DNA of 64,000 nt, taken from positions 51,646 through 115,645 of the forward strand of contig JAZRXM010000006.1 of NCBI GenBank assembly GCA_045600205.1. Direction: 5' to 3'. The notes beneath the pieces are model-generated. The model was not told the origin of the DNA. It saw only the letters and a list, made by a program, of their open reading frames with translations, and did not search any database. This DNA comes from Firm-04 sp045600205 (GTDB lineage Bacteria; Bacillota; Clostridia; Oscillospirales; Ruminococcaceae). Shown here one piece after another: positions 44,889-52,719 of the stretch. The position numbers and the translations under genes were made by a program. Position 1 is the stretch's first letter, and every line of letters begins with the position of its first letter.

Positions 44889-45683
44889 TCAGGTCAGCGC
44901 ATCAGGCTGATACAATTTGTTGTCCTTTGCCACGTCCACAATTGCCTCCGCAATCGCCTTGGCATATTCGTTCAGATGTTCATCAAAATTACGGTTGTCC
45001 GCATCAGAGGACATAAAGCCCATTTCAACCAGACAACTTGGCATCAACGTATCACGGTTGACAATGTAGCCATCATCCATATCATCGCCAGAACCGCTAC
45101 CGCGAGAACCGACGCGGACACCACGATTTTGCGAAATGCCTACCTTTTCCAGCAATTCCATAATGTATTCCGCAAGCTTGCGATCAAGGTCCGTGTTCTC
45201 TGACTCGTCATACCAGATCTCAACACCCTGCCCGACCGTTGCCGTGTTACGATGCAACGATACAAACAAATCAACATTCGCTTCATTGGCAATCTTCGGG
45301 CGATCATAGACACTGATGAATGTATCATCTTCTCGTGTCATCAGCACCTTTAAATGCGGATATTGCAGCAAAGCATCCCGCGTGGCAAGCGATAGCCGCA
45401 GATTATCGTCCTTTTCCAGACGGCTGCCGTCTTTATTTGTCGCGCCGCCATCTTTGCCGCCATGACCTGCATCGATCATCACGATAAACTCATCCGGTGC
45501 CGACACCTTATCAGCAGGCTGCGTTGTTGAATTATATAAAAAAGAAGGACGGGATGTTTCGCCTGAGGGCTTTTGTTCCTCATTTGATCCACCGCCGCAT
45601 TTGACCAGCAGAAAAATCAGCAGCAGAATCGGTACTGCTACCACTGCGACTCTATCCCAGCGAATCCGCCTTTTTTTCGCCAT
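44889..45683 (-). CDS. N-acetylmuramoyl-L-alanine amidase (Amidase_3), membrane anchored
   Basis: Peptidoglycan amidase, 264 residues. A short basic start (MAKKRRIRWDR) and a single helix (VAVVAVPILLLIFLLVKC, about 12-29) place the catalytic domain outside the cell, after a Ser/Thr-rich linker. Amidase_3 motifs: first zinc His in MIDAGHGGKDGG, second His in DLFVSLHRNTA, and catalytic Glu in CLVEMGFMSSDADN. A small insert GSRGSGSGDDMDDG lies before the last motif. It follows the HAD gene by 27 bases and precedes the FkbH-like gene. Confidence 0.92.
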   Translation of the reverse strand: MAKKRRIRWDRVAVVAVPILLLIFLLVKCGGGSNEEQKPSGETSRPSFLYNSTTQPADKVSAPDEFIVMIDAGHGGKDGGATNKDGSRLEKDDNLRLSLATRDALLQYPHLKVLMTREDDTFISVYDRPKIANEANVDLFVSLHRNTATVGQGVEIWYDESENTDLDRKLAEYIMELLEKVGISQNRGVRVGSRGSGSGDDMDDGYIVNRDTLMPSCLVEMGFMSSDADNRNFDEHLNEYAKAIAEAIVDVAKDNKLYQPDALT

Positions 45684-45710
45684 AATTACGCTCCTGTTCC
45701 TGTCAATTTT

Positions 45711-46361
45711 TCAGGATAACAGCAAATCCTGCAATTCCGAAACGGTATCGCAGAGATACGCCGCCCCATTTTGTTCCAGTTCTTTTTCCTCGGCAAAGCC
45801 GTATTTCACACCAATGGTACAAATACCGCAGCTTTTGGCACCGAGAATATCGTGCATACGGTCACCAACCATGACCACCCGTTCCGATGCAGGACACCGC
45901 AATCTGTACAGGGTTTCTGCAATGACCTCCGCTTTCCTGACCCGCGTACCATCCAGTTCACTGCCTGTGATAACATCAAAATAACCATCCAAAGCAAAAT
46001 GTTCCAAAATCTTTTTGGAAAAGCATTCAGGCTTTGAGGTCGCAACTGCAAGCACCTTTCCAGCCTGTTTTAACACAGAAAGGCAACTCGCAATTCCTTG
46101 ATACGGCACGTTCTCATACAGACCGATGGTCGAAAAACGCTCCCGATAAATACTGACCACTTTCTGTGCGTCTGCCTGCGAAAATCCGTAAAAACGTACA
46201 AAGCTTTCCGTCAGCGGCGGTCCGATAAACGGTGTCAACACATCCAAATCCGATACAACGATTCCGAATGCCGCAAGCGCATACTGCACAGACTTCGTAA
46301 TGCCCTCTTTCGGATTGGTCAATGTGCCGTCCAAGTCAAAAAGAATCGTGTCAAATTTCAT
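45711..46361 (-). CDS. HAD-superfamily phosphatase (Gph/PGP-like)
   Basis: Cytoplasmic HAD phosphatase of 216 residues: motif I FDLDGTLTNPKEG, an alpha-helical cap (about 15-80), motif II VATSKPE, motif III Lys near RKAEV and motif IV MVGDRMHDILGA. The family includes phosphoglycolate phosphatases and 5'-nucleotidases, so the substrate is open. ATG 46361 follows AAAGGTGA. First gene of the operon with the amidase and FkbH-like genes. Confidence 0.88.
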   Translation of the reverse strand: MKFDTILFDLDGTLTNPKEGITKSVQYALAAFGIVVSDLDVLTPFIGPPLTESFVRFYGFSQADAQKVVSIYRERFSTIGLYENVPYQGIASCLSVLKQAGKVLAVATSKPECFSKKILEHFALDGYFDVITGSELDGTRVRKAEVIAETLYRLRCPASERVVMVGDRMHDILGAKSCGICTIGVKYGFAEEKELEQNGAAYLCDTVSELQDLLLS

Positions 46362-46390
46362 GATGTTTTCACCTTTCCCCAATTTTATAT

Positions 46391-46419
46391 AGTATACCAT
46401 ATCTTTTCAAAAAAAGCAA
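46391..46419 (-). promoter_or_regulatory. Promoter of the HAD-amidase-FkbH operon
   Basis: Minus-strand TTGCTT (46419-46414), 17 bases, TATACT (46396-46391). Confidence 0.78.
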
Positions 46420-46457
46420 GCAAAAATACTTTTTCAACACATTTGAATCATTTTGAC

Positions 46458-46486
46458 TTGACAAATCCAAGAAAATCCGTTACAAT
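46458..46486 (+). promoter_or_regulatory. Promoter of the clostripain-like gene
   Basis: TTGACA (46458-46463), 17 bases, TACAAT (46481-46486); it diverges from the HAD-operon promoter about 40 bases away. Confidence 0.87.
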
Positions 46487-46528
46487 AGGTTAGAACAATC
46501 TTGTTCACATGAAACGGAGGATAAGATT

Positions 46529-48916
46529 ATGGAACAAAAAAGACCTAGCGGCAGACAGAAAAATGTCACCGGAACAGGCAGTGTCCATCGCCGCGGCAGC
46601 GGTCTGGGTACGGGTCCTGTCGGCAATTCCCACAGCTCTCATAGCAGCTCAGGCGGTTTCAGCAACGGCAGTTCCGGTTACAGCGGCGGCTCCTCAAATC
46701 ACAACGTCGGAACCCGTGCGGCAATCGGCGGCGGCGGTATTGTTTTGCTGCTTGTCGGTTTCCTGCTCCTGAAAACCTGTAGCGGCGGCGGACTTTCCAG
46801 CCTATTGGGCGGCGGAGGAAGCACGCTCCCCTCAAATAATAACTCCACATCCAATAACGGATACATTGCGCCATCCAATGCGCAGGTTGATACATCGGTT
46901 GCAGCAGGTTCCCGCGCAAAATACACCTCTTTTGTCGGCAATAATCAGGATGAAGTCACCATTATGGTCTATATGTGCGGCACCGACCTCGAATCCAAAA
47001 GCGGCATGGCCTCCTCGGATTTGCAGGAAATGGCTAACGCTTCCTTCGGCGACAACATCAATCTGCTCGTATACACCGGCGGATGCAAACAATGGAAAAT
47101 CAACGGCATCTCCAATAAAACACAGCAGATTTATCAGATCAAGAACGGAAAGCTCACCAAACTGGTCGATAACCTTGGCAGCAAGGCTATGACTTCGCCT
47201 GATACACTCTCTAACTTCATTCAGTACTGCGCAGAAACTTTCCCCGCAAACCGCAACGAACTGATCCTCTGGGATCACGGCGGCGGATCTGTCACAGGCT
47301 ACGGCTACGACGAAACACAGTCCAGTGCAGGCTCTATGAACCTCGCAGGTATCTCGAAAGCTTTGAAAAACGGCGGCGTCAAGTTCGATTTCATCGGCTT
47401 TGATGCGTGCCTTATGGCTACCGCCGAAAACGCTCTGATGCTCAATGACTATGCTGACTACATGATCGCTTCGGAAGAAACTGAACCCGGTATCGGCTGG
47501 TACTACACCAACTGGCTCACCCAGTTCGGCAAAAATACCTCTATGCCGACCGCAAGCGTCGGAAAGATCATCGTCGATGATTTCATCTCCACCTGCGGCA
47601 GTCAGTGCAAAGGTCAAAAAACAACCCTTTCTGTCATTGACCTTGCAGAATTCTCCAACACGATTCCCGGCAAACTCAATGACTTCGCAAGCGACATCAG
47701 CACACAGCTGACCAACAAAAAATACCAGGAAGTTTCTGAGGCAAGACAGGGCGCAAGAGAATTTGCACAGAGTTCCAAAATTGACCAGGTCGACCTCGTG
47801 GACCTCGCCAACAATATGAATTCCTCTGAGGGCAAGGCTCTTTCCAAAGCACTCAAGAGTGCCGTCAAGTATAACCGCACTTCTACCAACATGACCGATG
47901 CATACGGCGTTTCCATCTACTTCCCCTACCAGAAAGCAAATAAGGTTGACAGTGCAGTTTCCACTTACGACCAGATTGGCATGGATGATGCTTATAGTCA
48001 GTGCATCCGTCAGTTTGCAAAACTCGAAACCACCGGTCAGATCGCAGGCGGTTCTTCTTCCAGTTCCTCCCCGCTCGGCTCCCTTTTTGACAGTTCACTC
48101 CTCGGCAGCCTGATTGGCGGCAACTCCAGCGGTTCCATCAGCTCCGATATGGTCGGCTCGCTGCTCAGTTCCTTTATGAATGCAGCAGGCGGCAAGAGCA
48201 TCAGCGGTCTGGATGATTCCAACACCGCTTTCATGAACGATGACACTATCTCGATGAACGACACGACCGCATACATTTCTTCCAATTATTTTGATGATTC
48301 CAACCTGACTTGGACACAGTCCTCTGATGGCAATTTCACGATGGAACTGACCGATGAACAGTGGAACCTCATCAATGACCTCAACAAAAACGTGTTCTTT
48401 GATGACGGCACAGGTTATGTGGACCTTGGTATGGACAATGTATTCGATATCGACAAAAACACCCTGATCGCTGATGCAGAGAATACTTGGGTCGCAATCA
48501 ACAATCAGCCCGTCGCTTACTACCATACTGACACAGTAGAAAACAACGGCGTTCTCATTAATTCGGGCTATGTTCCTGCTCTGCTCAATGGTGAACGCGT
48601 CAACCTCATGGTCGTCTTTGAAGGCACTGAGGGCTATATCGCAGGTGCAACCACCGACTACAAGAACGGCGAAACCGATACCGTTGCAAAAAGCGTAACG
48701 GAACTGAAAGTCGGCGACAAACTGGACTTCCTCTGCGATTATTATGACTACAACTGCCAGTATCAGGACAGCTACATGCTGGGCGAGCCGATGACCGTCA
48801 CCAACAACATGGTCGTCAGCGATGTCGTTCTGGATAACGGCAAATCCAAGATCACCTACTGCTTCACCGATATTTATAACCAGAAACACTGGTCTGATGC
48901 CATTATCTCTAAATAA
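46529..48916 (+). CDS. Clostripain-related (C11) cysteine peptidase, membrane anchored
   Basis: The 795-residue protein begins with a basic, then Gly/Ser/His-rich hydrophilic region (about 1-67), with no signal peptide. A single transmembrane helix follows (GGGIVLLLVGFLLLKTC, about 70-88), then a Gly/Ser/Asn linker. The C11 domain starts at about residue 145 (EVTIMVYMCGTDLESKSG). The catalytic His is in LWDHGGG (about residue 249) and the Cys in GFDACLMATAEN (about 295). The C-terminal third (about 590-795) is an extra beta-rich extension. Clostripain cleaves after Arg; specificity here is inferred. The protein would sit with the enzyme outside. It is monocistronic. Confidence 0.87.
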   Translation: MEQKRPSGRQKNVTGTGSVHRRGSGLGTGPVGNSHSSHSSSGGFSNGSSGYSGGSSNHNVGTRAAIGGGGIVLLLVGFLLLKTCSGGGLSSLLGGGGSTLPSNNNSTSNNGYIAPSNAQVDTSVAAGSRAKYTSFVGNNQDEVTIMVYMCGTDLESKSGMASSDLQEMANASFGDNINLLVYTGGCKQWKINGISNKTQQIYQIKNGKLTKLVDNLGSKAMTSPDTLSNFIQYCAETFPANRNELILWDHGGGSVTGYGYDETQSSAGSMNLAGISKALKNGGVKFDFIGFDACLMATAENALMLNDYADYMIASEETEPGIGWYYTNWLTQFGKNTSMPTASVGKIIVDDFISTCGSQCKGQKTTLSVIDLAEFSNTIPGKLNDFASDISTQLTNKKYQEVSEARQGAREFAQSSKIDQVDLVDLANNMNSSEGKALSKALKSAVKYNRTSTNMTDAYGVSIYFPYQKANKVDSAVSTYDQIGMDDAYSQCIRQFAKLETTGQIAGGSSSSSSPLGSLFDSSLLGSLIGGNSSGSISSDMVGSLLSSFMNAAGGKSISGLDDSNTAFMNDDTISMNDTTAYISSNYFDDSNLTWTQSSDGNFTMELTDEQWNLINDLNKNVFFDDGTGYVDLGMDNVFDIDKNTLIADAENTWVAINNQPVAYYHTDTVENNGVLINSGYVPALLNGERVNLMVVFEGTEGYIAGATTDYKNGETDTVAKSVTELKVGDKLDFLCDYYDYNCQYQDSYMLGEPMTVTNNMVVSDVVLDNGKSKITYCFTDIYNQKHWSDAIISK

Positions 48917-48926
48917 TCCGCTTTCT

Positions 48927-48962
48927 GAACAGACCTCGTGACTGCGGGGTCTGTTCGTTTTT
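48927..48962 (+). terminator. Terminator after the clostripain-like gene
   Basis: A 12-bp stem (48927-48938 with 48945-48956, one wobble) and a T-run at 48958-48962. Confidence 0.87.
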
Positions 48963-48987
48963 ACAGTCATTGAATAAGGAGCAGCCT

Positions 48988-49851
48988 ATGGGACAGATTC
49001 GCCTGGTCGTTGCCTGCAATCAGCCAATGATTCTACGATCCTATCTGCGCGGTCACGCTGGAATTTCTGCAAGACTGCTAACCAGACTCAAAATGCAGCG
49101 TGATGGCATTCTCTGCAACGATAAACCAATTCGAGTGATTGACACTGTGCAAAACGGAGATATTCTTTTGCTGACATTATCAGAACAGCCGAGTTTCACT
49201 GAAATCTGCTACCAAGATGTTCCGATTATATGGGAATCCACGGAACTTATCATCTACAACAAACCCGCAGGAATGCCAGTACATCCGTCTGTTCGGCATC
49301 GGGATGATACCCTTGCCAACGTGTTTTCTGCACATTATCCTGACTGCGCTTTCCATGCGCTCTTTCGCCTTGACCGCAATACATCCGGGCTTTGCGCCAT
49401 TGCCAAATCATCATATGCGGCACATCATTTACAAGGCGCCTTCCAGAAAAAATATTACGCAATGGTTGCGCCCGGTCTATCCGGCAGCGGAACAGTTTCT
49501 GCACCAATCGGAAGAAAAGAAGAATCCCTCATTACACGCTGTGTACGGTCGGACGGAAAAAATGCAGTCACTCATTATCGTGTACTGCTCGAAACACCGC
49601 TGTATTCTCTCGTGGAATTGGTGCTTGACACCGGCAGAACTCATCAGATTCGCGTACATATGTCACATATCGGTCATCCGCTTCTTGGTGATGATCTCTA
49701 CGGCGGTGATTGCACACAACTTTCTGCACACGCACTGCACTGCGGTACACTCCAATTTTCGGAAAATGGTAACACTCATTTGCTTCATGCCCCTTTGCGT
49801 GAGGATATGGCTTCATTGCTTCCTGACGATTTCTCCCGCTATGATATATAA
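48988..49851 (+). CDS. RluD-type 23S rRNA pseudouridine synthase
   Basis: Pseudouridine synthase of the RluA/RluD family, 287 residues. The N-terminal part resembles an S4 domain (about 15-75, LRGHAGISARLLTRLKM). The catalytic domain has the KPAGMPVHPS entry and the diagnostic HALFRLDRNTSGLCAIAKS with the catalytic Asp, then GRTHQIRVHMSHIGHPLLGD near the end. ATG 48988 has AAGGAG six bases upstream; the in-frame start at 48970 lies before it. The exact rRNA position is not deducible. Confidence 0.92.
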   Translation: MGQIRLVVACNQPMILRSYLRGHAGISARLLTRLKMQRDGILCNDKPIRVIDTVQNGDILLLTLSEQPSFTEICYQDVPIIWESTELIIYNKPAGMPVHPSVRHRDDTLANVFSAHYPDCAFHALFRLDRNTSGLCAIAKSSYAAHHLQGAFQKKYYAMVAPGLSGSGTVSAPIGRKEESLITRCVRSDGKNAVTHYRVLLETPLYSLVELVLDTGRTHQIRVHMSHIGHPLLGDDLYGGDCTQLSAHALHCGTLQFSENGNTHLLHAPLREDMASLLPDDFSRYDI

Positions 49852-49885
49852 AAAACTGCGCCAAATTTTCATCGGCGCAGTTTTT
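49851..49885. terminator. Bidirectional terminator between rluD-like and nhaC-like genes
   Basis: A 12-bp stem (49851-49862 with 49874-49885) with A-rich and T-rich flanks serves both converging genes. Confidence 0.9.
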
Positions 49886-49888
49886 ATT

Positions 49889-51523
49889 TTATTTCTTAGC
49901 TGATTGCGTTTTCGGCTTGCAGACGTTTTTCAGAATAAACAACACCAACAAGAGCAATAGGATCGAAACACCCAACACAAGGAACACATTTTGAATAAAT
50001 CCCGCAATCAGATAGCCGACAGAACAGACGGCTGCAACTGTCAGCGCGTAAGGCAACTGTGTGGATACGTGATTGACATGGTCACACTGCGCACCCGTAG
50101 ATGCCATAATCGTGGTATCGGAAATCGGCGAACAATGATCACCGCATACCGCGCCAGCCAAGCACGCTGAGATACAGACAATGACAATTGCAGGAATTGC
50201 TCCACCATTTGCAACCGCTGCAAGATCTTTTTCAAATACAGAGGTGACAATCGGAATCAGAATGCCAAATGTTCCCCATGAAGTACCAGTTGCAAAGGAA
50301 AGTCCGACTGCAACCAAAAACAGAATCATCGGCAGAATGATCTTTGCTCCTGCGGCACCTTCCACCAAACAGGATACAAACGGTCCTGCCTCCAACAATC
50401 CGGTCATGGATTTCAATGTCCATGCAAATGTCAGAATCAGAATTGCCGGCACCATCTGTTTGAAACCGTCCGGAATCGACTCCATGCACTGTGTAAAATT
50501 CAGCACTTTACGGCACATAAAATACAATACAATCAGAATCAGCGCACCCATGGAACCCATTGCCAAACCAACAGAAGCATCACAGTTTGCAAAGGAATCA
50601 ATGAAGCTTTCACCACTGAAAAATCCGCCTGTATAAATCATTCCAAGGACACAAAGCACAATCAGTATCACAACAGGCAAAATCAAATCAATGACCTTAC
50701 CGCGGGTCGTTACGGGTTCTTCATCATTCGCATACACACGTTTCCCTGTGGTGAACAAATCTCCATTTTTCGCATGATCCTCATGCAGCTTCATCCCGCC
50801 AAAGTCCATGTCCGTTGATGCAATGAAAATTACCATGATAATCGTCAAAAGTGCATACAAATTATACGGAATGGTTCGTATGAACAGCGAAATACCGTTG
50901 ACACCCTCAACAGTACCTGCAACCGCCGCAGCCCATGAGGAGATCGGTGCGATGATGCAGACAGGAGCAGCCGTTGCATCAATCAGATATGCAAGTTTTG
51001 CACGCGATATCTTATGTTTATCCGTCACAGGACGCATGACCGAACCAACCGTCAGGCAGTTGAAATAATCATCCACAAAAATCAGAACACCCAGCAGGAA
51101 TGTCGAAAGAGATGCACCCTTACGCGAGGTGATGTGCTTGGCTGCCCATTCACCATATGCACGGCTGCCACCCGCTTTGTTCATCAATACAACAATAATG
51201 CCCAACACGACCAAAAAAATCAAAATGCCGACATTGTAGGAATCTGCAAGGTTTGCAATGAAACCTTCCTGCACCACAGCATTGCACATTCCCATAAATC
51301 CACCATCCGTAGCAACGGTATAGAGGAATCCGCCAGTCAGAATGCCGATGAACAGCGACGAATACACCTCTTTTGTAATCAGTGCCAGACCAATCGCCAC
51401 AACAGGCGGCAACAATGACCACAATGAACTGATTGCTTCAGTGATCGGTGCCTGAATGCAGCAGGCAATAATGTACACTACAACAATCAAAGAAAAAATG
51501 ATTTTGCTTGCGTATTTCTTCAT
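49889..51523 (-). CDS. NhaC-family Na+/H+ antiporter
   Basis: Polytopic transporter of 544 residues with about 12-14 helices. NhaC-family features include SLLPPVVAIGLALITKEVY, the conserved FVDDYFNCLTVGSVMRP loop, APVCIIAPISSWAAAVAGTVEG and GTSWGTFGILIPIVTSV, then a late GDHCSPISDTTIMASTGAQC. Some relatives exchange organic acids rather than protons, so the substrate is by family only. ATG 51523 is eight bases after AAAGGAG. It is monocistronic, ending at the shared terminator. Confidence 0.88.
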   Translation of the reverse strand: MKKYASKIIFSLIVVVYIIACCIQAPITEAISSLWSLLPPVVAIGLALITKEVYSSLFIGILTGGFLYTVATDGGFMGMCNAVVQEGFIANLADSYNVGILIFLVVLGIIVVLMNKAGGSRAYGEWAAKHITSRKGASLSTFLLGVLIFVDDYFNCLTVGSVMRPVTDKHKISRAKLAYLIDATAAPVCIIAPISSWAAAVAGTVEGVNGISLFIRTIPYNLYALLTIIMVIFIASTDMDFGGMKLHEDHAKNGDLFTTGKRVYANDEEPVTTRGKVIDLILPVVILIVLCVLGMIYTGGFFSGESFIDSFANCDASVGLAMGSMGALILIVLYFMCRKVLNFTQCMESIPDGFKQMVPAILILTFAWTLKSMTGLLEAGPFVSCLVEGAAGAKIILPMILFLVAVGLSFATGTSWGTFGILIPIVTSVFEKDLAAVANGGAIPAIVIVCISACLAGAVCGDHCSPISDTTIMASTGAQCDHVNHVSTQLPYALTVAAVCSVGYLIAGFIQNVFLVLGVSILLLLLVLFILKNVCKPKTQSAKK

Positions 51524-51676
51524 GTTTTTCACTCCTTTTTCCATTCCGAACCCTACGTCAGACATCTGCACCGTTTGCGCAGAATTCCAAACATTAGTTT
51601 ATCACATTTACTCCGGAATGTCAATTGGTTCTAGAAAAAATATACAAATCATTGTTTCAAATATCAAACGCAACTG

Positions 51677-52597
51677 TCACTTAGCTGCATCTGCCTGTTT
51701 CCGATTCGGAAGAGGAATCTGTGCAAGCAAAACCGCAGCAAATACCAGAACGCAGCCAAGTATTTCTTTTTCCGAAAGAGATTCATGCAGAATCAAACAG
51801 CCCGACAAGGCTGCAAATACCGACTCCAACGACATCAACAACGTTGCAGTGGTTGGATCCGTCCTACGCTGTGCCAGAATTTGCAGCGTATACGCAACAC
51901 CAGAGGACATCACTCCCGTATAGAACAACGTCAACCGCGCATCCCATATCGCAGAAATGTTCGGCGACTCAAAAACCAACATCGGTACTATTTGCAGTAC
52001 ACCCCCAACCAGGAACTGTACACTCGACATCATCACTCCATCTGTATTCTTTCCGTTAAAATAGTCGATCACCATGATGTGCTGGGAATAGAAAAATGCA
52101 CAGCACAGTACAAGCCAATCACCCTTTGATACACGAAATTCTTCGTTGACACAGAGCAGATAAAAACCTACTACAGCGATTGCGATACATAACCACATCA
52201 CATGAGGAATCTTCTTCCGAATGAAAATTCCCAGAAGCGGCACGATCACAATGTATAATGCTGTGATAAAACCGGCTTTGCCCGCAGTTGTCATGCTGAT
52301 CCCGTACTGTTGAAATGCCCCTGCAAAACAGTAAACCAAGCCGCACACAATTCCGCCACGTATGGAATTGCGGTTGATCTCTCTCTGCTCCGCTTTGCTC
52401 GGTCGCTCGGAAGCGGGCTTCAAATGCCGAAATAGCCATACAGCAGGAATCAATACCATGCCACCAATCAGATTGCGCACCACACCAAATGTGAACGGCT
52501 CTATATAATCCATACCAGCACTTTGTGCAACAAATGCAGTACCCCAGATCAATGCCGTCAAAAGCAACATCAGATTGCCGCTCATTTTCCGACTCAT
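51677..52597 (-). CDS. EamA/DMT-family transporter
   Basis: The 306-residue membrane protein has ten predicted helices in two EamA repeats: repeat one begins LMLLLTALIWGTAFVAQSAG, repeat two contains LFYTGVMSSGVAYTLQILAQR and ATLLMSLESVFAALSGCLIL. Drug/metabolite transporters of this kind export amino acids, nucleotide bases or other small molecules, and the substrate is unknown. The start is uncertain: ATG 52597 was chosen as the one nearest a purine-rich stretch; ATG 52615 and 52585 are alternatives. Confidence 0.83.
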   Translation of the reverse strand: MSRKMSGNLMLLLTALIWGTAFVAQSAGMDYIEPFTFGVVRNLIGGMVLIPAVWLFRHLKPASERPSKAEQREINRNSIRGGIVCGLVYCFAGAFQQYGISMTTAGKAGFITALYIVIVPLLGIFIRKKIPHVMWLCIAIAVVGFYLLCVNEEFRVSKGDWLVLCCAFFYSQHIMVIDYFNGKNTDGVMMSSVQFLVGGVLQIVPMLVFESPNISAIWDARLTLFYTGVMSSGVAYTLQILAQRRTDPTTATLLMSLESVFAALSGCLILHESLSEKEILGCVLVFAAVLLAQIPLPNRKQADAAK

Positions 52598-52637
52598 TCT
52601 TTCGCCCCATTTCATATCGTCATACAGAACCACCCAT

Positions 52638-52666
52638 ATTATATCATAAATCACATCTTCGTGCAA
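52638..52666 (-). promoter_or_regulatory. Promoter of the DMT transporter gene
   Basis: Minus-strand TTGCAC (52666-52661), 17 bases, TATAAT (52643-52638). Confidence 0.8.
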
Positions 52667-52668
52667 GC

Positions 52669-52709
52669 AAAGCAGCCCGAGAACGCTTCCTACGCTCTCG
52701 GGCTGCTTT
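52669..52709 (-). terminator. Terminator of the dockerin-SGNH gene
   Basis: Perfect 14-bp stem (52669-52682 with 52696-52709). The T-run is short (GCTTTGCTTG), but the stem is very GC-rich. Confidence 0.75.
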
Positions 52710-52719
52710 CAATATCAGA

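Noticed and set aside
48095..48970. Minus-strand open frame of 291 codons opposite the clostripain-like gene
   Set aside because: Shadow frame without ribosome site or motifs, covering the gene's C-terminal half and its terminator.
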